A stretch of DNA of 64,000 nucleotides from contig NC_089495.1 in assembly GCF_036850765.1 (NCBI RefSeq), forward strand, positions 122,101,033-122,165,032, given 5' to 3'. Every line of letters begins with the position of its first letter. Position 1 is the stretch's first letter. Shown one piece after another: positions 55,601 to 63,829 of this stretch. The notes under the pieces are model-generated. The model was not told where the DNA came from, made no database searches, and worked only from the letters and a program-made list of their open reading frames with translations. Source of the stretch: Saccopteryx bilineata (taxonomy: Eukaryota > Chordata > Mammalia > Chiroptera > Emballonuridae). The position numbers and the translations under genes were made by a program.

Positions 55601-56145
55601 AAGGCTAGGCTGTTACAAGCAGGTAGGGCTGGAGACCAAAGTGGACTATGGATCACTTGTCTTTGGGCCACTTCTCACAAGCCTGGGCCCTTCCCTGGGA
55701 AGCAATGGGCAGAGAGAAGCAGAAAGGGAAGAAGGGAGAAGGCCCAGGGGTGAAGCATCCAGACTTACCTTACTTTCCCCCAGGAGGCCTCTGCAACCTG
55801 TGCTCAGACAGAGTCAACAAGGAGCATATCCTGCAGACAGGGGGTATCCCGCTCATCATCAACTGCCTATCCAGTCCCAACGAAGAGACTGTGCTGTCTG
55901 CTGTCACCACAATCATGTACCTGAGCTCACCAGGCGATAACTCCCACCCTGAGCTAACCACCATGCCTGTGGTCCAGTGCATGCTGCGCTTCTCTCTCTC
56001 TGCCAACACGAGGCTCCGGAACCTGGCCCAGATCTTCCTGGAAGACTTCTGTTCCCCAAGCCAGGTGGCCGAAGCTCGCTGCCGGCCGGCTCACTCTGCC
56101 CTAGGTATCCCGCTGCCAAAGACTGCTGCCCCACAGCAGCCTTGA
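30498..56145 (+). CDS. ARMC7: ARMC7, armadillo repeat-containing protein 7 (whole coding span)
   Basis: Joining 30498-30588, 30681-30824 and 55784-56145 gives 597 bases, 198 residues plus stop, the same length as human. Introns are phase 1, GT/AG, of 92 bases and 24,959 bases. The protein is almost entirely helical armadillo repeats (about residues 35-165; for example N-L-A-N-F-A-Y-D and [14 protein letters not shown]) with a short Pro-rich tail. Armadillo folds bind partner proteins. ARMC7 has been found in spliceosome-associated preparations, but its exact role is not settled. No site is obviously damaged. Confidence 0.95.
30681..30824 (+). CDS. ARMC7: ARMC7 exon 2
   Basis: 144 bases, residues 31-78, acceptor TTCGCCGCAG and donor GATTG|GTAAGG. 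Contains the first armadillo repeat ([18 protein letters not shown]). Confidence 0.95.
30825..31577 (+). other. ARMC7: ARMC7 intron 2, repeat-free start
   Basis: No repeat or extra exon supported except MIR/L2-like traces near 31180-31230 (TATTTATTGAGCATGAACTG). Confidence 0.5.
31578..31759 (-). repeat. Type-B SINE
   Basis: Antisense, AAATCTTTT-side duplication around it; ends CACCACAGGTCAGGC. Confidence 0.85.
32098..32437 (-). repeat. Type-A SINE, first of a tandem pair
   Basis: Antisense, shorter body (deletion around the GCCCGGGACAAC region). Flanked by TTTGCCTTTTTT / CACTTGCCTTTTTT. Confidence 0.9.
32446..32825 (-). repeat. Type-A SINE, second of a tandem pair
   Basis: Antisense, near full length. 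Its flanks (CACTTGCCTTTTT on both sides) repeat the flank of the previous copy, so both entered the same target. Confidence 0.92.
32957..32997 (+). repeat. TC microsatellite
   Basis: Uninterrupted TC dinucleotides. Confidence 0.9.
33012..33400 (+). repeat. Type-C SINE
   Basis: CCTGACCAGATGGTGTCACA head, several CTTGAG blocks, and a tail expanded to an AAAT microsatellite (33363-33400). Confidence 0.88.
33403..34140. repeat. Old LINE-1 fragment (L1M-like) split by a SINE
   Basis: Segments such as TTGCAAAGATAATATAGAG, GTACATTTGTTACAATTAAT and TCTTTGGAAGGAAGTCACTG are characteristic of an ancient mammalian L1 piece. A D-type SINE interrupts it. Confidence 0.6.
33685..33866 (-). repeat. D-type SINE in the L1 fragment
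   Basis: Antisense (GATTTTAGCAAGAGAGG; CTAACAAACTGAGCTGTC). GGGCAG.TATTTT occurs on both sides. Confidence 0.8.
34262..34459 (-). repeat. Type-B SINE
   Basis: Antisense, flanked by GGTTGCCTCTT copies; ends CCACCACAGGCCAAGC. Confidence 0.88.
34497..34817. mobile_element. Non-autonomous hAT element (family 2)
   Basis: Ends CAGGGGTCGGGAAC and TTCCCAACCCCTG form imperfect inverted repeats. A perfect 8-base duplication CTCTATGC lies at 34489-34496 and 34818-34825. The 321-base interior has no coding capacity. Confidence 0.9.
34934..35104 (+). repeat. Type-B SINE
   Basis: CCTGACCTGTGGTGGCACAG head. Target copies TTTGGGGCTCTAG / TTGGGGGCTCTAG. Confidence 0.88.
35123..35500 (+). repeat. Old type-A SINE
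   Basis: GCCCTGGCCAGCTGGCTCAG head, about 15 percent diverged by eye from the young copies. Confidence 0.85.
35511..35815 (+). repeat. Diverged A/D-type SINE
   Basis: Weak head GCCTGGGAGGGGGCGC, then B-box-like GGTTCAATCCCTGGTCAGGGC. Tail near 35815. Confidence 0.7.
35998..36211. mobile_element. Non-autonomous hAT-like element (family 3)
   Basis: Ends CTGTGGTCGACAAACTC and GTTTACTGACCAGGG are imperfect inverted repeats, flanked by TCTTAGGA / ACTTAGGA (7 of 8 match). Confidence 0.7.
36317..36453 (+). repeat. Duplicated unique segment, copy 1
   Basis: Shares GGGCTCCCTGGATTTTTCAA and TAGAGTGGTGCTAG, with collinear sequence between, with 38794-38919. It is not a SINE or LTR I recognise. Confidence 0.75.
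36491..36879 (+). repeat. Type-A SINE
   Basis: Target duplication TAAATAAATATTCTA on both sides; tail expanded to AAT/AAAT. Confidence 0.93.
36909..37223 (-). repeat. Type-C SINE
   Basis: Antisense; AAAAAATTGATACTTTT on both sides; ends GCCTGGTCAGGC. Confidence 0.92.
37254..37543 (+). repeat. Type-C SINE
   Basis: Flanked by AAGATTCTCTGCA copies. Opposite orientation to its neighbour at 36909. Confidence 0.9.
37937..38335 (+). repeat. Type-A SINE with long CT tract
   Basis: CT-rich segment expanded to about 25 dinucleotides (38063-38110). Flank AGGAGAGCCT on both sides. Confidence 0.92.
38430..38560. repeat. L2/MIR-like remnant
   Basis: TTGTGATCTCCATGAGGGCAG is typical of the 3' end of very old mammalian CR1-type repeats. 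Confidence 0.5.
38794..38919 (+). repeat. Duplicated unique segment, copy 2
   Basis: Direct repeat of 36317-36453, about 2.5 kb away, same orientation, about 90 percent alike by eye. Confidence 0.75.
39048..39408. mobile_element. Tigger-like (Tc1/mariner) non-autonomous element
   Basis: Ends CGGGAGTCCTCGGGTTA and TAACCCGGAGACTTCCTG are inverted repeats flanked by the dinucleotide TA, as in pogo/Tigger elements. The 361-base interior has no transposase. Confidence 0.75.
39718..39880 (+). repeat. MIR remnant
   Basis: TAGCTAGCACTTATGGAGCC through CTGAGGCTTAGGAAGG matches the MIR core order. Confidence 0.65.
39904..40085 (+). repeat. Type-B SINE
   Basis: GCCTGACTTGTGGTGGCGCA head, young copy. 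Confidence 0.9.
40132..40520 (+). repeat. Type-A SINE, two-block subfamily
   Basis: Contains two CGCCCCTGGTGGGC blocks and the CTCCACCGCGCTTTCC variant also present at 43700, so these two are sister copies. Confidence 0.93.
40521..40625. repeat. L1-related segment
   Basis: TTATTGGGGTGACATTGGTT and TACAGGTTTCAGGTGCATAG; a diverged relative is at 63145-63290. Confidence 0.5.
40648..40960 (+). repeat. Type-C SINE
   Basis: Flanked by AGAGTGCCAGAC copies (40637 and 40971). Confidence 0.92.
40971..42530 (+). other. ARMC7: Repeat-poor part of ARMC7 intron 2
   Basis: Unique sequence apart from a MIR trace (about 41100-41200). Nothing coding is supported. Confidence 0.5.
42535..42886 (-). repeat. 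Type-C SINE
   Basis: Antisense, with a CCCACCCACCCAT insertion; ends CACCTGGTCAGGC. Confidence 0.88.
42927..43090 (+). repeat. D-type SINE
   Basis: GGCCTTGGCCAGATAGCTTGG head. First of two adjacent copies of the same subfamily. Confidence 0.8.
43098..43250 (+). repeat. D-type SINE
   Basis: GCCCTGGCCAGATAGCTTGG, near-identical head to 42927. Confidence 0.8.
43274..43672 (-). repeat. Old type-A SINE with CA tract
   Basis: Antisense; CA microsatellite at 43583-43624 inside it; ends CCAGCCAGGGC. Confidence 0.85.
43700..44105 (+). repeat. Type-A SINE, two-block subfamily
   Basis: Very close to the 40132 copy. Flanked by AAAATAAAATAG copies. Confidence 0.93.
44131..44475 (+). repeat. Type-C SINE
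   Basis: GCCTGACCGGGCGGTGGTGC head; starts in the tail region of the previous SINE. Confidence 0.9.
44480..45686. other. Old repeat remnants in ARMC7 intron 2
   Basis: MIR traces near 44800-44920. An L1-like AT-rich 3' segment runs from about 45190 to 45680 (GCAACATATCTTGACAC). No gene. Confidence 0.5.
45929..46339 (-). repeat. Type-A SINE nested in the type-C SINE
   Basis: Antisense, two-block subfamily. Duplication AGCTGGTGAGCTTT at 45915-45928 and 46340-46353. Confidence 0.95.
46440..47617. mobile_element. Non-autonomous hAT element (family 4) nested in a SINE
   Basis: Ends CAGGGGTGGCCAACA and TGTTGGCCATGCCTG are inverted repeats. Perfect duplication CTCTATCC at 46432-46439 and 47618-47625. 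AT-rich interior of about 800 bases after removing a SINE; no intact transposase. Confidence 0.93.
46534..46915 (+). repeat. Type-A SINE inside the hAT element
   Basis: Third nesting level; duplication GTTAAATAC at 46525-46533 and 46916-46924. Confidence 0.95.
47733..48110 (+). repeat. Old type-A SINE
   Basis: GGCCCTGGATGGTTGGCTCAG; flanked by AGCAAATGTC copies. Confidence 0.88.
48525..49060 (+). repeat. D-type SINE split by a hAT element
   Basis: Head TCTAGCTCAGTTGGTTAGAG before 48551; the B-box part and body (AGCACAGAGGTTGCCGGTTC) resume after 48930. Confidence 0.8.
48551..48921 (+). mobile_element. Non-autonomous hAT element (family 1)
   Basis: Same family and orientation as 28791. Duplication GGTTAGAG / GGCTAGTG (6 of 8). 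Carries an extra AT-rich segment and a T run. Confidence 0.88.
49181..49438 (-). repeat. Type-C SINE
   Basis: Antisense; ends GCCACCACCCAGTCAGGC. Confidence 0.85.
49471..49652 (+). repeat. Type-B SINE, tandem pair
   Basis: GCCTGACCTGTGGTGGCGCA with an extra G (CAGTGGGATAAAG) that the next copy shares. Confidence 0.92.
49658..49865 (+). repeat. Type-B SINE, tandem pair
   Basis: Same extra G as its neighbour, plus a 14-base internal repeat (GAAACCTTGGG twice). Confidence 0.92.
49960..50036. mobile_element. Palindromic mariner-type MITE, copy 1
   Basis: 77 bases, almost wholly an inverted repeat (ACTGCTCACAAAAATTAGGG and its complement), flanked by TA. Can fold into one long hairpin. Confidence 0.85.
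50215..50598 (-). repeat. Old type-A SINE
   Basis: Antisense; ends ATCAGCCAGGGCCC. Confidence 0.85.
50599..51304 (-). repeat. Type-C SINE split by a type-A SINE
   Basis: Antisense outer copy, resuming after 51226 with CAGCCTCAGGATTTTGAACC and ending CACCAGTCAGGC. Confidence 0.82.
50827..51226 (-). repeat. Type-A SINE nested in the type-C SINE
   Basis: Antisense; CAGCCTCAGG on both sides; GA tract at 51090-51120. Confidence 0.88.
51305..52500 (+). other. ARMC7: Unique part of ARMC7 intron 2
   Basis: Includes a GC-rich stretch (51500-51900) with reading frames on both strands but no homology I recognise, and one MITE. Confidence 0.45.
51965..52042. mobile_element. Palindromic mariner-type MITE, copy 2
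   Basis: 78 bases, same ends as copy 1, loop in the opposite orientation, flanked by TA. Confidence 0.85.
52501..52691 (+). repeat. Type-B SINE
   Basis: GCCTGACCTGTGGTGGCACA; GCAG/GGCAGGCAG-like flanks; young. Confidence 0.9.
53030..53380 (-). repeat. Old type-A SINE, first of a tandem pair
   Basis: Antisense; ends CCACTGAGCCAA, its head truncated where the next SINE begins. Confidence 0.82.
53381..53729 (-). repeat. Old type-A SINE, second of a tandem pair
   Basis: Antisense; T run 53379-53391 then GAGTGAGAGGTGGGG; ends CGGCCAGGCA. Confidence 0.82.
53730..55150 (+). other. ARMC7: ARMC7 intron 2, unique sequence and L1 3' remnant
   Basis: 53730-54700 is unique. About 54740-54900 resembles the sense 3' end of L1 (CATACAATGGTGTATTGCAT; AAGTGAAAAAAGC). 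About 55000-55060 has TTCATTGAGGTATAATTGAC, another L1-type segment. Confidence 0.55.
55152..55545 (+). repeat. Type-A SINE with pure C run
   Basis: GGCCCTGTCCGGTTGGCTCAG; a run of about 20 C at 55479-55498. AAAAACAAG flanks. Confidence 0.92.
55784..56145 (+). CDS. ARMC7: ARMC7 exon 3 (last)
   Basis: After acceptor TTTCCCCCAG, codes residues 79-198 (G-G-L-C-N-L-C ...) and stops with TGA at 56143-56145. It carries the middle and last armadillo repeats and the conserved L-E-D-F-C-S-P segment. The C-terminus ([12 protein letters not shown]) lines up with human end to end. Confidence 0.95.
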
Positions 56146-57372
56146 TTCAAGTAGACCTCAAGGCCATGGTACTCTTACTGCCAGACATAAGAGTGAAATC
56201 CTGGAGGGGGCTTAGGAATCAGGAGCCATATAGTTCTCACTGAGCACATTCCCCCCAAATGGTTCCTTTTTCAGCCATTTTAAAGGTGAGTTTTCTCAGC
56301 CTGACAGGTACTTACGCTGTGATAAAAGGCATTAGATGAATTGAGGAAGACAGACTTTGAGACACACAGAGAAAGAAGTCAAGGGCAGTGCCACCTTCAT
56401 AGGCTGGCACTCTCAACCAAGGGAAAGTGAAGGTCCTGCCTCCTAATCCACCTCACAGCCAGGCTTGTACCCTTGTGTGACCAGCAACCTGGTCCCTAGA
56501 TCCAGAAGCTCTGCAGAAGACAGTTCTTTCTCCTGAGAACAGTTGGGCCTGAGGCTAAGGAAAACTGCCCAAGCTTGAGGAAGTAGGCATTAGCCCTTAA
56601 CAGAAGTGTCTGGAATAATTTTGAGCAATAGGAATGAGAAACTTTGTTGTTAAAATTATCTGCAGGCTCTGGGAGGCTGGGTGCTGGCCCCATAAGTTCT
56701 CCAGGCTGGGCATTGGGCATGGTGGATGTTGGCCTTGATATCTCTATGGCCCAGGATTAACTTTATCCACACAGGCCTGTCTGCGAGGCACAATGTTAGG
56801 GCTTTAAAGATGAAGCGGTTCCTGCTTTTGAGTAACGCAGCCCAATGACTGTTAATATGGCCATCAGGCATTAAGACCAAGGTCATGAGGGTACTGACAT
56901 CAATATAGGCACAAACTCTTGAGAGCTTTGTCTTCTCCCCACACCCCATGGTATCACTGGAAAGCTCTGGCCCTCCTTCTCTGCTGGCAGGGTCAAGTGA
57001 GGGGGAGTCCCTGCCTTAGGAATTGCGTTTCAGGCTCAGGAGGGCTTCAGGGGTGCACGTAAGAGCAGTACTCAGGGAGACGGAAGACCAGATACTACCA
57101 TAAAGTGTGTGGCTCGTAGTCCACATTATGCTGATTGGCACAGGGGAAGGGGCTTCAGAAACCCATGAAAAGCTGAGGTTCAGGAGTAATGGGGTATCCA
57201 TGAACTCTTATATAACCAAGAAATGGCATCCAGGTGAGTGTTGAGGTGGGGCAGGTTCTGGGGCCACTGGAGATAGAGGAAGGGGAAGGCGCCTTCATCA
57301 GCCTCCATTCCCACTGCAGCCCTCGGGCTTCTGCCGCTTTGCTTTCCCAAATAAAGGGCCTGAAAAGAGCAG
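56146..57372 (+). other. ARMC7: ARMC7 3' UTR
   Basis: About 1.2 kb free of SINEs, consistent with a transcribed 3' UTR, ending about 20 bases past the AATAAA at 57350. Confidence 0.6.
57350..57355 (+). terminator. ARMC7: ARMC7 poly(A) signal
   Basis: First canonical AATAAA after the ARMC7 stop. Confidence 0.65.
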
Positions 57373-57385
57373 TCAGCCAAAGTGT

Positions 57386-57391
57386 TTTATT
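57386..57391 (-). terminator. NT5C: NT5C poly(A) signal
   Basis: Minus-strand AATAAA about 185 bases after the NT5C stop. Cleavage is expected at about 57360-57376. Confidence 0.7.
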
Positions 57392-57575
57392 AAAAGATTC
57401 CTGACTGATTTCCCACCGTGTTTCCATGCCAGCCATCTCAGGAAGTGCCAGGTAGCTGGCCTCTGAGAGTAGAGGTTACTCTGACTCCCTGCTCCCCATT
57501 GCTGTGGTCATTGCCTTGATACTGCCATCACAGCTCTGCTGGGGCTCCCTGCTGGCCCGCCTTCCCATCCTTCAG

Positions 57576-59184
<1,609 letters not shown>

Positions 59185-59408
59185 TTACTAGGGGCCAGAC
59201 GGAAATCCAAAATACTGAGAAGCATCTTCTAACGAGGAACCAAAGCTCCTTAAACCGGTGCAGCTGGCTCTACCTTTCCTAGAATCCATACCTCTAGTCC
59301 TTACAATTCGGGGGCGGGGAACGTAGAGACGCGGCGAACCTGGACGGAACAGAGTTCCGGAGAAGGCAGCACAAACCCAAGGCGGGGATCATTGAGACTC
59401 CCAGCAAC

Positions 59409-59416
59409 TGACGTCA
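59409..59416. promoter_or_regulatory. Perfect CRE (TGACGTCA)
   Basis: Palindromic cAMP-response element 430 bases upstream of the NT5C start codon, beside a GC box (GGGGGCGGGG near 59310) and CpG-rich sequence. Function is inferred from the motif only. Confidence 0.5.
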
Positions 59417-59488
59417 GTGAATCTGTTGGACGACAACTGGTTCGAGTGAGTCGAGCTCCTAAGAAACGAATTTACAAAATTCGTTGGA

Positions 59489-59612
59489 GCCTGACCTGTG
59501 GTGGCGCAGTGGATAAAGCGTCGACCTGGAAATGCTGAGGTCGCCGGTTCGAAACCCTGGGCTTGCCTGGTCAAGGCACATATGGGAGTTGATGCTTCCA
59601 GCTCCTCCCCCC

Positions 59613-59659
<47 letters not shown>

Positions 59660-59703
59660 CCTCTCCTCTCTAAAAATGAATAAATAAATAAAATAAAATA
59701 AAA
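59489..59703 (+). repeat. Type-B SINE
   Basis: Young copy with perfect duplication ACAAAATTCGTTGGA (59474-59488, 59704-59718) and a long CT tract. Confidence 0.95.
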
Positions 59704-59865
59704 ACAAAATTCGTTGGAAACCTGGGAGCGTCTACTTAAAACACTTAATCCTACCAGCAAGAGGCGATTTCCAGCAGCTCAGGAATTCGGGACTGGCCAC
59801 CTTTCTGTGGAACTAACCGTTCTGCTCTATAATCGGCAGTTGTTTTCTCCTCTAGAAAATGCTGA

Positions 59866-60080
59866 ACGTGCCTGACCAGGCGGTGGCGGAGTGGATAGGG
59901 CGTCGGACTGGGATGCGGATGACCCAGGTTCGAAACCCTGAGGTCACCAGCTTGGACCAGGTCGCTGGCTCCAGCAAGGGCTTACTGGGTCTCCTGAAGG
60001 CCCGCGGTCAAGGCACATATGAGAAAGCAATCAGTGAACAACTAAGGTGTCACCCCCTTACTTCCAAACCAATGAAATAA
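59866..60080 (+). repeat. Truncated type-C SINE
   Basis: GCCTGACCAGGCGGTGGCGG head. Ends at GGTGTCACCCCCTTAC without the usual CT-rich tail. Confidence 0.85.
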
Positions 60081-60135
60081 AGGTATTACAAGCGAAGCCT
60101 AGCATCTTGTTCTCAGATGAACTTAAAAAACTCTT

Positions 60136-60259
60136 AAGCCTCACCTGTGGTGGTGCAGTGGATCAAGCGTCGACCTGGAATGCTTAGGTCGGTGGTTGGA
60201 AACCCTGGGCTTTCGGGTCAAGGCCCATATGGGAATTGATGCTTCCTGCTCCTTCCCTT

Positions 60260-60307
<48 letters not shown>

Positions 60308-60345
60308 CCTCTCTAAAATGAATAAATTTTTTAAAAATCTAAAAA
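60136..60345 (+). repeat. Type-B SINE
   Basis: GCCTCACCTGTGGTGGTGCA; TC microsatellite at 60264-60301; ACTCTTAA-side flank. Confidence 0.88.
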
Positions 60346-60451
60346 TTTAAAACCTTAAAAGGTAGAATGTATTGCATAAGCAATAAATCCTGAGAACTTG
60401 ACTTTTTTCTCCTCCTTCACAACTGGCACAAACTGGATAAAAAGTCCAAAT

Positions 60452-60829
60452 TATTCATTCTTTTTTTTTTTTTTTTCATTTTTCCAAAGCTGGAAACGGG
60501 GAGGCAGTCAGACTCCCGCGTGCGCCCGACCAGGACCCACCCGGCATGCCCACCGGGGGCGATGCTCTGCTCCTCTGGGGCGTCACTTTGTTGCATCCAG
60601 AGTCGTTCTAGCGCCTGAGGCAGAGGCCACAGAGCCATCCTCAGCTCCCGGGCAATCTCTGCTCCAATGGAGCCTCGGCTGCGGGAGGGGAAGAGAGAGA
60701 CAGAGGAAGGAGAGGGGGAGGGGTGGAGAAGCAGATGGGCGCCTCTCCTGTGTGCCCTGTCCGGGAATCGAACCCGGGACTCCTGCATGCCAGGCCAACG
60801 CTCTACCACTGAGCCAACCGGCCAGGGCC
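60452..60829 (-). repeat. Type-A SINE
   Basis: Antisense, single-block subfamily; ends CCGGCCAGGGCC. Confidence 0.93.
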
Positions 60830-61070
60830 CCACAGTCATCATTTTAAAGATCACTCAATTCACTTTCTAGACCCTAAGCTTTCTAACTGGAAACATTAAC
60901 ACTAACCTTAGCAAGCATGCTATGTAGAATACTCTAAAATTCTATGTAATTTTGATAGTAGCAAAATGACAGGCAGAAATGTCCTTTCCTCTGAACACCT
61001 TATTTTATTTTTTTTTTTTTTTTAGCAGTTGTTTTCTTTTCTGCTGTAACAATTAAGAACCCCCTCCAGC

Positions 61071-61383
61071 CTAACTAGGCGGTGATGCAGTGGATAGAGC
61101 GTTGGACTGGGATTCGGAGAACCCAGGTTCGAGACCCGGAGGTCGCCAGCTTGAGCACGGGCTCATCTGGTTTGAGCGAGGCTCACCTGCTTGGACCCAA
61201 GGTCGCTGGCTCCAGCAAGGGGTTACTCGGTCTGCTGTAGCCCCATGGTCAAGGCACATATGAGAAAGCAATCAATGAACAACTAAGGTGTCACAGTGAA
61301 AAACTAATGATTGATGCTTCTCATCTCTCTTTATTCCTGTCTATCTGACCCTATCTATCCCTCTCTCTTTAAAAAAAAAAAAA
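61071..61383 (+). repeat. Type-C SINE
   Basis: Perfect duplication AAGAACCCCCTCCAG (61056-61070, 61384-61398). Confidence 0.95.
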
Positions 61384-61632
61384 AAGAACCCCCTCCAGAA
61401 CACCTTAATTTTGATCAAGCATGAATCTTCATAGGATTAAAGACCTCTAACTCACAAATGACATCTTTCCCAGGAGTCCCACCCTGAGAGAAGGGTGCTG
61501 CTGGTTCCCTACCTCCAAAGTTGTAAAAGAAACCATACCTCAGGCTAGTATGCTTTTACACTATGAGGAAAACTGAACAACCCACAGCCTTTTAAACTCT
61601 TCCCAAAGAGATGCCCAGTAGTCCTCTAAAAT

Positions 61633-61929
61633 CAGTGGTCCCCAACCCCCGGGCCGCGGACCGGTACCAGTCCATGGGCCATTTGGTACAGGTCCACAGA
61701 GAAAGAATAAATAACTTACATTATTTCCGTTTTATTTATATTTAAGTCTGAACGATGTTTTATTTTTTAAAAATGACCAGATTCCCTCTGTTACATCCGT
61801 CTAAGACTCACTCTTGCCACTTGTCTCGGTCACGCGATACATTTATCCGTCCCACCCTAAAGGCCGGTCCGTGAAAATATTTTCTGACATTAAACCGGTT
61901 CGTGGCCCAAAAAAGGTTGGGGACCACTG
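61633..61929 (-). mobile_element. Non-autonomous hAT element (family 1)
   Basis: Opposite orientation to the 28791 and 48551 copies. CAGTGGTCCCCAACC and GGTTGGGGACCACTG ends; CTCTAAA on both sides. Confidence 0.9.
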
Positions 61930-61984
61930 CTCTAAATCATGGGAACGGTTTAGAGGTGACCTGGTTCAAAGGTGTCATTCTTAT

Positions 61985-62056
61985 TAAATTATTCATTCAT
62001 ATTGATTTTTCAGAGAAGGGAGAGAAATCAATTTGTTGTTCCACTTATTCATGGTT

Positions 62057-62110
<54 letters not shown>

Positions 62111-62520
62111 GAGAGATAGACAGACAGATAGGGAGAGACAGACAGGAAGGGAGAGAAGTGAGAAGCATCAATTCATTGCGGCTCCTTAGTCTCCTTAATT
62201 GTTCAATGATTGTTTTTTCATATGTGCCTTGACCAGGGTGGGGCGTGGGGGTCTACAGCAGACTGAGTGAGCCCTTGCTCAAGCCAATGTGACCTTGGGC
62301 TCAAGCCAGCGACCTTGGGCTTCAAGCCAGCAACCTTGGAGCTCAAGTCAGCGACCATGGGGGCATGTCCATGATCCCACATTCAATGAATAAACCCCAG
62401 TGACCTCGGAGTTTCAAACTTTGGTCCTCTGCGTTCCAGTCCAATGCTCTATCCCGTGCCACTGCCTGGTCAGGCTCATTGGTTTATTTTTGTACATGCC
62501 CTCATTGATGTTTCAAAGGT
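61985..62520 (-). repeat. D-type SINE split by a type-C SINE
   Basis: TTGATTTTTCAGAGAAGG and TTGTTGTTCCACTTATTCATGG before the insertion, CATTGGTTTATTTTTGTACATGC after it. Confidence 0.7.
62060..62478 (-). repeat. Type-C SINE with GT/GA microsatellite
   Basis: Antisense, long variant with repeated CTCAAGCCAGCGACC blocks. Its tail is a (GT)n(GA)n compound repeat at 62062-62107. Confidence 0.85.
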
Positions 62521-62819
62521 GTTACTTTTTAAGTTAGAAAATTGAGCCCCAAATGATAAGCCAATGGAATATACAGCTGGTCAGTAGCACAGCTGAACCT
62601 AAAAGCCAGGTCTTAATAATGCCCAATTTAATATAGTGTGTTGACCTGGAACTTTCTCCCTAGAACCCAGCTGTCTCCATATTTATTGAGGGGGCTCTAA
62701 TCCCCTCACCACCTCCACCCTTCATTGTCTCCTAATTATGTGGACCCTTCCTTCCTTTGGAACTCTTTTCTTTGACCACCCACCACTGTGAAGCATATTG
62801 CAGGAGTGAGGACTTAATT

Positions 62820-63129
62820 TTTTTTGGGGGGGGGGGGGGGGGTAACAGAGACAGAAAGGGACTGACAGGAAGGGGGAGAGATAAGTCTCAATTCTTTGTT
62901 GTGGCACCTTAGTTTCTCATTGATTGCTTTCTCATATGTGCCTTGACTGGGGGGGGCTGCAGCAGACTGAGTGACCCCTTGCTCAAGCCAGCGACCTTGG
63001 GCTCAAGCTGGTGAGCCTTGCTCAAACCAGATGAGCCCGCGCTCAAGCTGGTAACCTTGGGGTTTTGAACCTGGGTCCTCTGCATCCCAGTCCAACGCTC
63101 TAGCCACTGCACCACTGCCTGGTCAGGCT
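62820..63129 (-). repeat. Type-C SINE with T/G run
   Basis: Antisense; tail reads TTTTTTT then about 19 G (62826-62842), an unusual tail; ends GCCTGGTCAGGC. Confidence 0.85.
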
Positions 63130-63141
63130 AAAATTTTTTCT

Positions 63142-63300
63142 TTTTAAATTAAATTCAGTGGGGTGACATTGATCAATAAGAGTACATAGGTTTCCAGTCA
63201 ACATCTCTATAGCATTTGAACTGTTGATGACAATGTGTCCCCATCACCCAAAGTCAAATTTTCTGTCACCTTATATTTGTCCCTTTTCTCCTTCCACCCC
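63142..63300. repeat. L1-related segment
   Basis: AGTGGGGTGACATTGATCAA onwards; relative of 40521-40625. Confidence 0.5.
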
Positions 63301-63465
63301 CCAGAGAGGGCTTACAATTTTAAATGTTACCACCCAGCACAAAGGATAGATGGTAGAAGAGTCTAAAATATTTTGGCTAATAACCGTTTTGGATAACCAT
63401 TTATCTTTTTGTTCCTGAATTTTATTACTTCAAATATCAGTTAGTGATCATTTTGGCTTTTTTTT

Positions 63466-63638
63466 TTTTTTTTTAGATTTTATTTATTCATTTTAGAGAG
63501 GGGAGAGAGAGAAGCAGGGGAAGAGCAAGAAGCATCAACTCCCATATGTGCCTTGACCAGACAAGCCCAGCATTTTGAACCAGCGACCTCAGTATTCCAG
63601 GTTGACGCTTTATCCACTGCACCACCACAGGTCAGGCC
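63466..63638 (-). repeat. Type-B SINE
   Basis: Antisense; CATTTTGGC on both sides; ends CACCACAGGTCAGGCC. Confidence 0.92.
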
Positions 63639-63829
63639 ATTTTGGCATTTTGAACTCATGCTATGAATCTAAACCTGCTGTCTTTAGAGAACTATCTTTA
63701 GGGAGAAGCCCACTTGTCTCTGGGACCTTACTAATTTATTTGAACTTGAATGATCCTTCAAATCTCTGAGCAGCAGGATTTATAGTAACAAAGAAAAAAA
63801 GCAACTAAACAGGTAACACTAGAACAGTC

